Translations under genes and position numbers: made by a program | Notes under the pieces: model-generated | What the model was told of the DNA's origin: nothing | The model's input: only the letters and a program-made list of their open reading frames with translations | Database searches by the model: none | NCBI RefSeq assembly: GCF_963675165.1 | Contig: NC_087382.1 | Coordinates: forward strand, 2,519,567-2,583,566 | Direction of reading: 5' to 3' | DNA length: 64,000 nt | Origin: Halichondria panicea | Taxonomy: Eukaryota; Porifera; Demospongiae; Suberitida; Halichondriidae | Shown here: positions 44,923 to 56,620 of the stretch, in pieces | Layout of the letters: each line of letters begins with the position of its first letter | Position numbering within the stretch: the first letter of the stretch is position 1

Positions 44923-45149
44923 CTACACACACACACAGAGCACTGTTAATATCAGTATAGCTCAATACAGTGACTACACATCACACACAAAGCTTACCTT
45001 CACTTCTGCCTTCCATTTGTATTTGACCTTTTTAACCTTCAAACAACCTTTGTTTACACTAAATGACCTTTCAAACTTCCTGTACCATTTTAGATCAAAC
45101 GATCTTTGCCTACTTAGGGGCGTGGTCTCTAGTACTACCTGAGAAGAAG
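44923..45149. promoter_or_regulatory. Putative divergent TAF12 / COPS5 5' region
   Basis: The 227 bp between the most upstream TAF12 exon seen and the COPS5 start should hold both promoters and the missing TAF12 first exon. It is T-rich on the plus strand, with repeated CCTTT motifs (45030-45075). No core element is obvious. Confidence 0.35.
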
Positions 45150-48100
45150 ATGGATTCTGACTCAGCAAGGAAGACGTTCGAGCTCTCCAACAGCATCAGC
45201 AGCGTGTCTAGTGTGGACTCCATCTTCAGATATGACCACAAGAAACAGCAGGAGATACTAGCATCCAAACCATGGGCCAAAGAGTGAGAAACTGGTGGTT
45301 TTATATTGACTAAAACCATATCCATGTAGACGTTCCACGAGTACTAGTACATGATTATATAGAATATTATCATACAATATAGACAAATAAACTGATAGCA
45401 ATCGAAGAGCTTGCTAAGTCTTTGCCATATTTAATGTTAAAATATTTATAACAATTCCTTCTCCAGTCCTCACTATTTTAAGGAGATCAAGATATCTGCG
45501 CTGGCCCTACTCAAGATGGTCATGCATGCTCGGTCCGGGGGGCGTCTGGAGATCATGGGGTTAATGCTCGGCAAGATTGACGGCACTACGATGGTTGTCA
45601 TGGACGCATTCGCCCTCCCAGTGGAGGGTACTGAGACAAGGGTCAACGCACAAGCAGCCGCTTACGAGTATATGTCCACCTATATAGAGTCAGCCAAGAA
45701 GGTTCGTTAATACTGTATAATTTAGTTAAAAATTTCCACATCTTGTTATTACATACACACTGAGAAGTTTTGTACTCCCACTAAAATTAATTTGCTCCCA
45801 CTCAAACTAATAATGACCATCATACCCCCACTATTAGGTGGGTCGTCTTGAGAATGCGTTGGGATGGTATCACTCTCACCCTGGTTACGGGTGCTGGTTG
45901 TCTGGTATTGATGTGAGCACACAAATGCTAAATCAGCAGTTTCAGGAGCCATGGGCCGCCATTGTGGTAAGAAATGCGTGTGCAGAGAATCTGTATCACA
46001 TCACACACACACACACATTTGTTGGCGTAGGTTGATCCCATTAGAACCATGTCAGCTGGTAAGGTCAGTCTGGGTGCATTCAGGACATACCCAAAGGTAA
46101 GTGCTCTTATTACCTTTTGTTCTGCTCGGCCAGTGTATGTGCCTGTGTGCCTATAATTATACTATTGTGTGCTTGTGTACTACACTGTGCTTGTGTCCAG
46201 GGATATAAGCCAGCTGCTGATGGATCTAGCCAATACCAAACCATTCCCCTGGACAAGATAGAGGACTTTGGTGTCCACTGCAAACAGTACTACTCTCTGA
46301 CTGTGTCTTATTTCAAGTCCTCCCTTGACTCGTACTTGTTGGACCTTCTCTGGAACAAGTACTGGGTCAACACACTCTCATCCTGCTCCCTGCTCACAGT
46401 GAGTAACCTTTGACCCCTGACCTTTGTTCAACTGTACACCTACCCATTGTAACCAACCTTTGGCTTTTAAATCTAATCTTCTGCCTTGGCCTGTATACCC
46501 AGTATACACTATACTCCATCAAAACTAAAAAACATTTGCAATGTGACGGCGTTGCTAGGATTGCCAGGAAAAGAAAAGCGCGAAAAAGCGAAGAAACAAG
46601 AAATTCGGCGAGTGCATAACTCCAATCCGTTACAACGTCATTCACATGTACTGTTTCATAATTATTATTTTTGTTTTGGTACTTTCCCTGGCCAATCCTT
46701 TCACATTGCAAGTAGTGATGTTAATTATGTGCATTTTTTGCAGGCTATAGTTATGTGTTTATAACTCCCTTACAGTGTTGAGCAAACACGCAAGTGTTGG
46801 ATGTGTGGGTGGAAGTATTCCAAGTTATTCATGACCAGCAGATAAAGACCAATGACTGCGTATTTACCCAACCTGTATTTCGATTTTAAAATTCCTTATC
46901 AACAGTAGACCACTCGACTGTACATGTTCATGACGTTGTAACGGATTGGAGTTATGCACTCGCCGAATTTCTTGTTTCTTCGCTTTTTCGCGCTTTTCTT
47001 TTCCTGGCAATCCTAGCAACGCCGTCACATTGCAAATGTTTTTTAGTTTTGATTCCCTTTCTTTTTTCATACAGTAGTACATTAATGATAAGATAAAATT
47101 AATGTGGCGTTGATTAATTTATCATCGTCCTGTAATCTTGTTGAAGATAATATATAAGTGATCGTTGGACAGAATTATATTATACTCCTCAATAGTCTCG
47201 ATCCCAGGCCGTACTTCACTCAGGGAATTGAGGAGTTAGCCTCCTTCACCGGCCTTCTTTTCTCAATAATGAAAGTGAAATACCTATGAGGAACATCAAG
47301 AAGCAAGAGAAGTTCAAGAAGAGAAGACAGGACTGGTTATTCAGTATTTTATTCAGTCATTAATTTTATCTATGATAAAAATAATGGCAGCCATGTATAT
47401 ACTGTAGATGTACTTCCAAGTGCAAAAGCATGGAGGCCTATGGTAGATCCAGTCAGTGCATACGTAAATAACATACCTGAAGTGAGAGAATGGATAGCCT
47501 CGATTCCAGGCCGTATTTTAATGCGGCCTGGAATCGAGGCTAGAGAATGGAGAGCTGAGCTGAAGAAAGGAGGTTTTGTGTTTATCGATGTCACAGCCAC
47601 GCCCACCTCATAAGTTGCCATGTGCGTTGCTGTGGCAGTCATTTAAAGATGGCGGAATTGCGTAGGTAAGAAAAGTGGAGCCTGAGAGGTCATCTGCCTC
47701 TTGGAAGCGAACGCAATTCTGAGAAAAACGCCCATGGTCCGGGTTCTAGTCGACTAGAGGCTGTATCTAGAATCTTCTGAACATGTCTGTACAAGGAGGA
47801 AATGCTTTCCAAGAAAGTTACTTACTTACTAACTTACTTACTTAGTCAGTCAGACAAAACGCGGTGAAATATGAAAATAGTGCAATTTTTCAAATATCAA
47901 TAGTAATGCATGAGAATATTCATTGACTATAATTTCACACATTTAGACAGATAAAAGGCTAACTAAGCTATCTGTCAACTCAGTTTCTTGCTGTGGCCCT
48001 TCCCTGCAGAAATAGAGCAGTCTAAACACGAGTCAAAATTTGTGCAATAATTGAAAACACACACTACTGCACTGTCAATCCTATGTACAACCTACTGGTT

Positions 48101-48658
48101 GTACTAATAATTATTGTCTATCCTAACCCCCCCCCCCCCCCACACACACACACACACTTCACTAGAATGCTGAGTACACTACCCAACAGATAGCAGACCT
48201 CTCACAGAAGTTGGAGAGAGTGGAGTACCAGGTAAGACTGTACTGTGTGTGTGTGTGTGTGTGGGTGTGACTCCTCCCCCTCACAGTCTGGAGGGTTTGG
48301 GAAGTCCGTCTCGCAGAGTGACAACACAATCACTAAAGTGGCCCAAGACTGGTGAGTGGGTGTGTGTGTGAGTGTGTGTGGGTGTGTGGGTGTATAGAGC
48401 TAGTGTAGTGTTTTATTAATTTTTGTTAGTTGATGTTGCTTAATGAATTTTATGTGCTTGTCCTGTTGCCATTGATACTGCACGCATGTAATTATAATGC
48501 TCGTACACTGTAGCTATATCTAGCCCCCCTGTGTTGACAATATTATATTGTTACTCTCACCCCCCCCCCCCCCCCACAGCTCCAAGGCAACTATAGAGGC
48601 TGTCCACGGTCTCATGGGACAAGTGGTCAAAGATAAACTATTTAACTCAACACAATAG
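45150..48658 (+). CDS. COPS5: COP9 signalosome subunit 5 (JAB1), 8 exons
   Basis: The metalloprotease of the COP9 signalosome removes NEDD8 from cullins. Exons: 45150-45283, 45467-45701, 45838-45966, 46031-46096, 46201-46398, 48166-48231, 48287-48351 and 48580-48658, with matching phases. The MPN+/JAMM motif is complete: upstream Glu in [10 protein letters not shown], then [16 protein letters not shown]. Other conserved parts are [59 protein letters not shown] and the C-terminus [13 protein letters not shown]. Intron 5 (46399-48165) is long and hosts an inverted-repeat element. The start is the first ATG of the conserved N-terminus. Confidence 0.95.
46519..47052. mobile_element. Foldback element in COPS5 intron 5
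   Basis: Arms of about 132 bp (46519-46650 and 46921-47052) are nearly exact reverse complements (for example GTGACGGCGTTGCTAGG against CCTAGCAACGCCGTCAC) around a 270-bp centre. No coding content. Confidence 0.85.
47495..47542. repeat. AGCCTCGATTCCAGG hairpin element, copy 4
   Basis: Located in COPS5 intron 5, with a short TATTTTAAT centre. It shows the element is dispersed and not merely part of the array. Confidence 0.8.
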
Positions 48659-48780
48659 TTAGCCTCTACTCTGAATGTGTTTATTAGTCGTTTCTTGATT
48701 GCATTAACTGTTTCCATACGAGTTCATCAATATGATTTCTTATCAACATTTTCGAATAATAATTATGATACAAAACGAAC

Positions 48781-49719
48781 CTAAACACTAATTGAGAAGA
48801 ATTCCACAGTGTTAGAATAAAAATGTCTATCCCGGGCCCGCCCTCCGGCTACAATGACCTCTCCACTAGGAAGTACTGAGCATGTGCAGAAGTATCGTGT
48901 AGTAGGCAGGTTTCCCACTTTCACCCACCTCCTGGTGTCAGGCTGGTAGAGGTAGATTGATGAACTTGGGTTCTTTATGTCGTCCCCTCCACCAACGGCT
49001 AATAGTGACCTCCTAATACTGAGAGGAGTTGAGAACTCGAGTGGTGTGTCTTCAATTGTCTGCCAGAGAGTGGGGGTGTCTATGTTGGAACGGGCCTTTG
49101 TAATGAGTTTCTTGAGGTCGACGTGGTGCACTATCCTGGTTGGCCTAGTGTAATCGTGATCGTTCCCTCCCATTAGGTAGAGGGTGCTTCCTATGACAGT
49201 GGATTTCAGGTCTGATCGTGGGATAGGTAGTGACTGAGCAGTGTACCATCTTCTTGATGCCACGTCCAACACCTCCACAGAGGAGGTAAAATATCCTTCA
49301 TCATCAATCCCACCAGCTACAATGATGTGGTTGTTGAAGGAGACAGCTGTTGAGGAAACACGAGCAATGTTCATTGGTGGGTACGGGTGAGTCCATTCCC
49401 CTGACTCAAACACTGCAAGTTGATTGGTGCGTTCGTAGTTTTTTGGATCACGTCCTCCCACCAGCACTAGTCGATTTTCGTGTGATGTCATAGCGAAGTA
49501 CTCAGTAGTGTACTCTGGTAGTTTGGTCCATTGATCTTGCTCGAGCTTCATCACTGTACACATGTCACGATTACTGTATGCAAACCCTCCACCAACATAC
49601 ACCGTGTCACCGATAACAACACTCTTTATCGATTCACCCATCTTGATTGGCATGTTTTTTCCTTTTCTCCATTTCAGAGTGAGTGGAAGTCTCAACTCTC
49701 TGTCTCTGGGAGGGGGACC
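48781..49719 (-). CDS. Kelch-repeat exon (kelch copy A)
   Basis: One 939-nt exon (acceptor before 49719, phase 0, stop at 48781) encodes about 312 aa with kelch repeats that end in double Gly: VVIGDTVYVGGG, NRLVLVGGR, HIIVAGGI, STLYLMGGN, SLLAVGGG, GEVIVAGGR, each with later Tyr/Trp. Five to six blades predict a beta-propeller for protein binding. The N-terminal part (QGPPPRDRELRLPLTLKW) needs an upstream exon because the first in-exon Met lies inside it. The upstream exon at 52434-52364 ends in phase 0 and could join it, making this the C-terminus of the Death/kinase/Ig gene. Otherwise it is a separate kelch protein with an unseen first exon. Confidence 0.85.
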   Translation of the reverse strand, partial: GPPPRDRELRLPLTLKWRKGKNMPIKMGESIKSVVIGDTVYVGGGFAYSNRDMCTVMKLEQDQWTKLPEYTTEYFAMTSHENRLVLVGGRDPKNYERTNQLAVFESGEWTHPYPPMNIARVSSTAVSFNNHIIVAGGIDDEGYFTSSVEVLDVASRRWYTAQSLPIPRSDLKSTVIGSTLYLMGGNDHDYTRPTRIVHHVDLKKLITKARSNIDTPTLWQTIEDTPLEFSTPLSIRRSLLAVGGGDDIKNPSSSIYLYQPDTRRWVKVGNLPTTRYFCTCSVLPSGEVIVAGGRARDRHFYSNTVEFFSISV

Positions 49720-50211
49720 CTGAATAATGAATGAGTGCATGTAATTAGGATAGTGTCTACTAACTAACCGTTAGTTAGTAGACACTAGCGATTGTAGCAA
49801 AATTATATGCACACTAAATTATATTTTCTCTAATTAACTTAAGAGGCACCGCCCACCAGTCTACTAGATGTAAAATGGTCTGAACAGGGGAACGTTAGCT
49901 TTAAAATAGCGAACAAAATGAATGTGATTAGCTACACAAAATATTGCAGTGGATACTGATTAAGTACAGTACCTTTAGCAGAGTGAGAATAATACATTGA
50001 TGCCATGTATTAGGCAATCCTACACAAATATAATTATCTGCTATAACGTGCAAAAATTGAAGGCGTGGCCTGGGAGTATTTCCGGTAAGCAGTCAAGCCA
50101 CGAAATTTATTCAACAAAATGCTTTTAATCAAAAATATCACGCTTTACGGTATACTCTGTTACCTTGACGCCATTTGCTGCAAGTGAGTGTATTCACACT
50201 CTGTCCCACAA

Positions 50212-50986
50212 CAGAGGAGGTTGGACGTGCGTCATCCACCGTCAGGTTTTATCACGTGCGCCCATAAGAATCTAATTAAAATGGCCGATTAGGCACCATT
50301 AGGTACCTCGATGCTCCACTTTTTTGTAGGCTGTATACAGAGACACTGCAAGTAGCCAGAAGTGGTCTAGGAGCATTCCCACTGCCCTCTCACCTTCCCT
50401 ACATTGCTGAAAAGATTCCAAGATGGATCTAGACTAGTATTTAGATTTTTTTGACACTTTTCCAATTTTTGTCTAACAGGATTATGATCTATATGAGCAG
50501 AGGAGGTCAGAGCACCATTAATCTGTTTCTCTTTAGCGTTCTCTAGTTGGGCGGAGCCCGACCGTCCCTGACGGGAGGTCGGGTTTCAAGCCTATGTCAG
50601 GATTTGTCTTGCTGAATTATGTAACACGCTGATAAGCAGCTATGAATAATCATTTTATTTTATGAATATTATTATTCTAAAGTGGGTGTGTTAACCAATT
50701 TTATCTTGCTTGAGGTTGCGAAACCGGACGTGACACAGACCACAGTAGAACTGCTGCAATCTGATTGGGCTGAAACTATAGTTGCAGCAAAGACATATCC
50801 TGACATAGGCTTGAAACCCTACCTCCCGTCAGGGACGGTCGGGCTCCGCCTAACTAAGCGTTCTCTAGCTCTTACTTGCACTGATAAGCTTTTACATTCT
50901 CACCTTTGACCTCAAAGGAATTCTATAAAGGTTATAATTATCACATGACTGAAGGCGTCATGATGATGCGTGTCCAACCTCCTCTG
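50212..50986. mobile_element. hAT-like non-autonomous element, 775 bp
   Basis: Inverted ends CAGAGGAGGTTGGAC (50212 onward and complement ending 50986) with a flanking direct repeat GTCCCACAA (50203-50211 and 50987-50995). The 8-9 bp duplication and the CAGAGG terminus fit hAT elements. It is interrupted by a second element at 50544-50856. Confidence 0.8.
50544..50856. mobile_element. Mutator-like MITE nested in the hAT-like element, 313 bp
   Basis: Inverted ends (TAGTTGGGCGGAGCCC from 50544; complement ending 50856) extend for about 60 bp with few mismatches, flanked by a 9-bp direct repeat AGCGTTCTC (50535-50543 and 50857-50865). The 9-bp duplication is typical of Mutator-like elements. 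Confidence 0.82.
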
Positions 50987-50995
50987 GTCCCACAA

Positions 50996-52363
50996 TAGTG
51001 GACATTTAGGGTATCAATGATCAGTTTAAAGTTTTTGGTGAGTGGTAATCTTTCTCCAAGGTCAACTGACAGAACTAACCACAGTGCCATAATTATATTG
51101 GCACTGCATTTCCTTTGATGTCAGAGGTTAAAAGAGTACATTGTTGCATTTGAGATCAAAGGAAACAGTGTGCCAACATATATATTCCCAGTTCAATCAT
51201 AATTATGGTGGTGAATTGTGCTACGGCATAATAGTAAGGCAGAAATTACCTAAAGCCCTCCGAGGGTACCATAAGGTGACATACTTTTGCTGGTATTAAT
51301 TCTGTGTTATTCGGCGAATGAGAGTAAAATCGCAAAAAATTTGTACTCGCAGATATTTAGAAAATGCTCATTAAAACCACTTGCGAGTAATTAGAAACGC
51401 TATGAATTTCACTACTTGAGCACGAGCTAAACAATGAAATTGCATGCAGACAAATCTACTTGTGAAATTATGTAAGAGTAAGAGTGATACTAGATAGTAC
51501 AGTAACATAGTAAGTCTCGTGATACCAGCTGGTTTTTATGTTGTCACTCGTAGCCAGGGCCGTAGACAGCGGGGAGCAGTTCCCTGGCATTCTAAATTAC
51601 TGATCTGCACACATGCATGCCTAGAATGATGTAATGAAATTGAGATGTGGGCAGGGCTATCTGATGCGCATGCTGACTGTTGAGAACATGACCTTTTTTA
51701 AGGTAAAATTCTGAGCTCTACTGCGCCTCTGGAAGCAGGGGTACCTTTCTAGCTCAAGCTACCTTGATTTAGTTGTCTAAGTTGGTGCCACAGCAAGTTG
51801 GAAATTGCCATACTCGAGGATATGAAATAACAGTTGACCTTTTTTTTTTATTTCAGCGTTACTTTGCCACCCCTGCAAACCTAAGCTATCTACGGCCCTG
51901 GTAGCTATACTCTTACTTGACCACAAGCTAGTACACCCACTATTTTCATTTATACATGAAATGTTGCAGCACTACTAAATATTACTCAAGTGTAAATGGG
52001 TCCATAGCTACTTTCTGTCTGGAATCTCCTCGCTCGGCTTTAGAGATATCTCTTCACTTCAATCATCAATTACTATAGGGCTACTTGACATGGGATATAT
52101 TGGCTCAGTATATAGTGCCGTTCTAGGTATACTACCAGTATAACTGGTTTGGTTTGGATGTCTGGTTTGGATGTCTGGGTGTCATGTGTTCATGCATTTT
52201 TGTCTATAAAGTCACTCACATATTTTATATTTGTTGTCCTGATGATTCGCACAATTGCGATGAAAAGCTTTGACAACTACAATATTGCCTATATAATAGC
52301 CTATTTATAGCCAGTTCACAGCTATTTACCTAGGAATCTCATTCACACACTACATGTAAGTAC
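50996..52363. other. No gene recognised
   Basis: Apart from the 51554-51901 element nothing gene-like was seen. If the kelch exon joins the Death/kinase/Ig gene this is intron. Confidence 0.5.
51554..51901. mobile_element. 348-bp inverted-repeat element with TAG target duplication
   Basis: CCAGGGCCGTAGACAGC at the left end is matched by its complement at the right end, flanked by TAG on both sides. The ends resemble those of the 35851-36466 element. Confidence 0.7.
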
Positions 52364-55300
52364 CTGGTTGAGTGTTCTTTGACCATCGCTTTGTTGCCTC
52401 ATCCGTACTTCTATACAGGTGTCATCTTGTGATACTAGGAGGAGTTGAACAATTATGAAATGGCAGGTTAACAACATCAAGTTTACAGAGACTACTGAAC
52501 TGACTAACTAGATTGATTACTAAATGTCACATGACATACCTACATACATTACATAGGTCTCGCTCGACTAGTACCTTAATGTTACTATAATTATTATAGA
52601 TGGGTTTATAGCGTTTTCAGATTTTCTCTGTTTTCAGGGCACTAATTTTTTGGCGGATTTGTAGCAAATTCATTAGCACAAAGCAGTATAGCTAAGTATG
52701 AGTTTTAAGGTTAAATGGAAAGTTTGGAGTCAGATACAGATGAAAAAATGGCTAGCTTGCTTAGCATACACTCAAAAGTACATTTTGATTTTCAAAAAAG
52801 TTGTTTATAACACACTAAAATTTGCTAATACCCGTTTTTATAATAGTAACATTAACTGAAAGTATACATAAGATATAAGCAGGTCTCACCTTCACTAGCA
52901 GTTAGCCCTTTATAACTGTACGTCATCTTTTGGCATTGATTACACCTCATAACATTATCCTCATCCAAAAAACAAGGAGGAGTGTCACTGTGTACAGACT
53001 GAGAGCACCCACTCAGTAGAACCAGACATAACAGAACTGAAAGAACCAGCACCAGCCACGGGAAAATAACTGACATCCAAGCTCGTACTATATATAGATA
53101 CAAAAATTACAACTGAAGACTAAATTGTAAATCTACGTTACAGAAAGTATGCATGCACATAGTAAGGCAGAAGTACATGTAATCACACATGTATGTATAT
53201 GCATGCTCAAATGATGTACATTTACAACTTATGATATAACTATTATACCTATTGCAGGCCCGGGGTAATAGTGCGCATGCGCTTCAAATTACGCAGAATA
53301 TGGGTAATCGTACTACGAACGTAAAACCTTAGTAAATTATACCGGAAATTAGTCCGTTTACTAAGAATATGTTCCGTAATACTTTGTCTCTATGACTGAG
53401 TTCTGTGAAGCTGTGGCTTATGCCGTCTATTGTGTTGGTCTAGAAGGCTTGAACACTAGTTTTAAGACAGAAGAGGCTCTAAACTACGTCTATAGGATGG
53501 TCCTATAGCCGGGTTGTCTTCGCAAGTAGTAGTTTGAAGCACCATACACTTCCCATAGCCTGTACAGATCCAAGGTAAGACATCCTGACAATACAACCGT
53601 CATAGAGGTAGATGAGAGCCTTTTCTGGCTTCAGACTAGTGTGAAAGCCTTCTGGAACAACACAGTAGAGAGCTAAGCTGATGTACATATATCGAAAATG
53701 AAAGAAAAAAGGGGATTCCCCAGGTTCTGGAGAATAAACTAACGCATGCGCACTATCACCATGAAATAGGTATACCAGGCCGTATTTTAATCGGCCTGAA
53801 TCGAGGCTAACTATATTATTATTCTATCTCACCAACAGTGACTTTGCATGTACTGGACGTCACAGAGCCTCCCTCATTCTCCACCACACATTGATACTCT
53901 CCGCTCTGCTCCAGTGAGGCCTGTCTCATGGTGAGAGAGGAAGTGGACACACCTTGGTAGCCATCATCTTCATCTCTGAGAGGAGCACTATCTTTTGTCC
54001 ACTGATAGGTGAGGTCTGTGCCCTGAGCTTGTACTGTCAGAGAGACACTCTGATGGACCTTCACTTTCCATACTAGTGGAAGGTCTTTTCTTAGTGAGGG
54101 CGGTTCCATGGCTAAAATAAAAGTTAATCAGCTCAAAAACATGCATTTTACCCACTAGAGTCTATACAATCAATCAATTATCTGATAGCATGATAATGAT
54201 TTACATGCTCATTGCTATAGCTACCAAAAAACTGAACATCCTAAAAGATCGACCCAAATGTAAAACACACAGTCACATGCATACATGCATGCACGCCCAA
54301 AGGAACTTAGCTATATATATCTCACCAACAGTGACTTTGCATGTACTTGACGTCACAGAGCCTCCCTCATTCTCCACCACACATTGATACTCTCCACTCT
54401 GCTCCAGTGAAGCCTGTCTCATGGTGAGAGAGGAAGTGGACACACCTTGGTAGCCATCATCTTCATCTCTGAGAGGAGCACCATCTTTTGTCCACTGATA
54501 GGTGAGGTTTGTGCCCTGAGCTTGTACTGTCAGAGAAATACTCTGATGGACCTTCACTTTCCTTACTAGTGGGAGGTCTCTTTTTATTGAAGGCGGTTCC
54601 ATGACTACGAGAAACATGATATTGCATGATTCATAGCAATATGCATACATGTACTACATGCATACACTTGCCAGTTAATTGGGGTCTGTAACTATATAAA
54701 CTCATAAACTTGCCGTCTCCCTTGCCTACGGGACTACTGGTTGTGTTATAGTTGTAATAGCCATGCACAAACACACCTCTCACATAATATTGTGCACCAA
54801 GGCATAATAATTATGAAGTACTGAATGTGATGTGCAATATACAGACAGACATAATTATATATAATTATATGCATGGTTGATCATTAAAATATTTTCGGGA
54901 ACACATGCTAATCTAATTGACTCACAAGTGACTCGTTGAATGTCTTTTGACTCGATCTTTGTTGCCTCCACTGAATCCAAGCTTCTTGTCAGAGAAGTAT
55001 CTGAGTTAAATGTTAGAGGTTATACTGCAGTACGTGGCAAGATCTAAAGGTTGCTAGTGTGAGTTTTATCAATTAGCATGCAGAAAATTCTCCTATATAT
55101 AGGGATTAGAACTAATTGGACTCCTAGAATTTTCTTCTGCCCTGCAAAATGAGTTCTCACCACCGCACATGTATAAGGGCTATTCCTGTGTTCAGTTGCT
55201 ATAGTTAGGCATACCCTATTATAATTAATGCAGTTATACATGTTGACTACATAGAAGTTTTATAAAAGGAATAGGAAGAACAACACCAACTATTTTTTTG

Positions 55301-56620
55301 GAACACATCATTCCACACTACAGTAGAACCCACTAATCCAAATAGAGCCGGACCAGATCCCATCCGATACACGAAATATTCGGATTAACGGATGTCATTA
55401 AGTAATTATGAATACATGTCTAATTGACTCACATATGTCCTTGGCAGATGGTCTCCTCATCATGTTTTCTTGCAAACAACTGTCGATAAGCTTCCTCAAC
55501 CTGTGTGTGTGAGGGATCTGGGCAACATGGTCTGATCGATTCTTGGCTGATTTGATTGTCTCCAGTTTGCAAACAATCTGCACTATAACCGCCCCAAGGG
55601 AAAACACATCCAGGCTACTATCGTATTTCTCCTCTTCCCATCGAATGGCCTCGGGAGGTAAATACCCCATACGGTGACCAACAGCTGTGAGGGTGTGGCT
55701 AAGCGTGGAGGGATCGTATAGCCGTGACATGCCAAAGTCGGAAATCTTTGCAACAGGCACTGGTCGTGTAAGCTTTAGCAACACGTTATCGCCACAGAGG
55801 TCACGGTGGATAATTTTCTTGCTGTGAATGTAGTCCAGACCACAAGCCATGTCTTTGGAGAGACTAATTTCACATTCGCTAGTGAAAGACTCTTCATCAA
55901 GGCCGGAGAAATAGGATCTCAGATTACAATCCATCAGCTCAACAATGAGGATTGTACTATCTGATTTGGGGTGCTTAGCAGTCGACAAATACTAAACAAT
56001 GTTTGGGTGCTGAAGTGACTCGAGAAACTCACACTCACGATCAAATAATTTGCTAGCTTCTTCATTTGTTCCTATTGGTAGATTTGTCTGCATCTCTACA
56101 GCTTCATGAAGAAGCACTTTTACTGCACAAATTTCTCCCTTGTAGCTGCTTTTGAATACTGCTCCAAAAGCACCTTTACCAAGTCGTTGGTGTAGGAAAA
56201 TGGTCAAATCGTCACTGATCTTTTGGTGATCTTCAACTGTAGAATAATTATAGTGGGAGTGGCCGGGTGATGTAAGCACTGTATGTATTTATACTGGCAC
56301 TTACCTTCTGAATTCACATCAGTAGGAGTGGTAGAATGCACGTGATCTTTCTCAACAGTCCTGGCTATGTCACTATGGCCCACAGTGGGACTGGACAAAG
56401 CTTTGACAATATCCCTCCAGCTTCTCTCCCCACCTTTCAGCCATTCTAACAGTCCCTCACGATAGCAGTCATCAGGATTGTTACTACATTTAGTGCCGAT
56501 GGTTTCAAGGGTAGCTGCAGAGACTTCGAGCATTAACAAGATGTTTTGCCACTTGATTCGAGCATCAAACGTAGCGAGGTACACTTTGTTTAGACCTGCT
56601 ACTGTGAGATTGTCAGACAT
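52364..56620 (-). CDS. Death domain - kinase - Ig - Ig - hydrophobic segment gene, with in-frame TAG
   Basis: Exon 1 56620-56305: MSDNLTVAGLNK and a Death domain (WQNILLMLEV, GLLEWLKGGERSWRDIVKAL). Exon 2 56236-55433: kinase with GKGAFGAVF loop, AVK lysine, HRDLCGDN catalytic loop, DFG and PPEAIRW. Exon 3 55000-54926: linker. Exons 4 and 5, 54604-54326 and 54111-53833: two near-identical I-type Ig domains (LTYQWTKD, SGEYQCVVENEGG). Exon 6 53087-52890: hydrophobic WLVLVLSVLLCLVLLSGC then a CNQC motif. Exon 7 52434-52364. All junctions are phase-compatible, also into the kelch exon at 49719. A TAG at 55994-55992 follows HPNIV where Gln or Arg is usual. Alternatively, exon 6 begins a second gene with a signal peptide (MSVIFPWLVLVLS). 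The Death plus kinase pair recalls IRAK/Pelle, the Death plus two Ig recalls MALT1; the whole order is not one I know. Confidence 0.68.

Noticed and set aside
44974-45168. Minus-strand frame starting [10 protein letters not shown] as the TAF12 N-terminus
   Set aside because: It is antisense to COPS5 exon 1 at its start and shows no similarity to known TAF12 N-termini; left unassigned.
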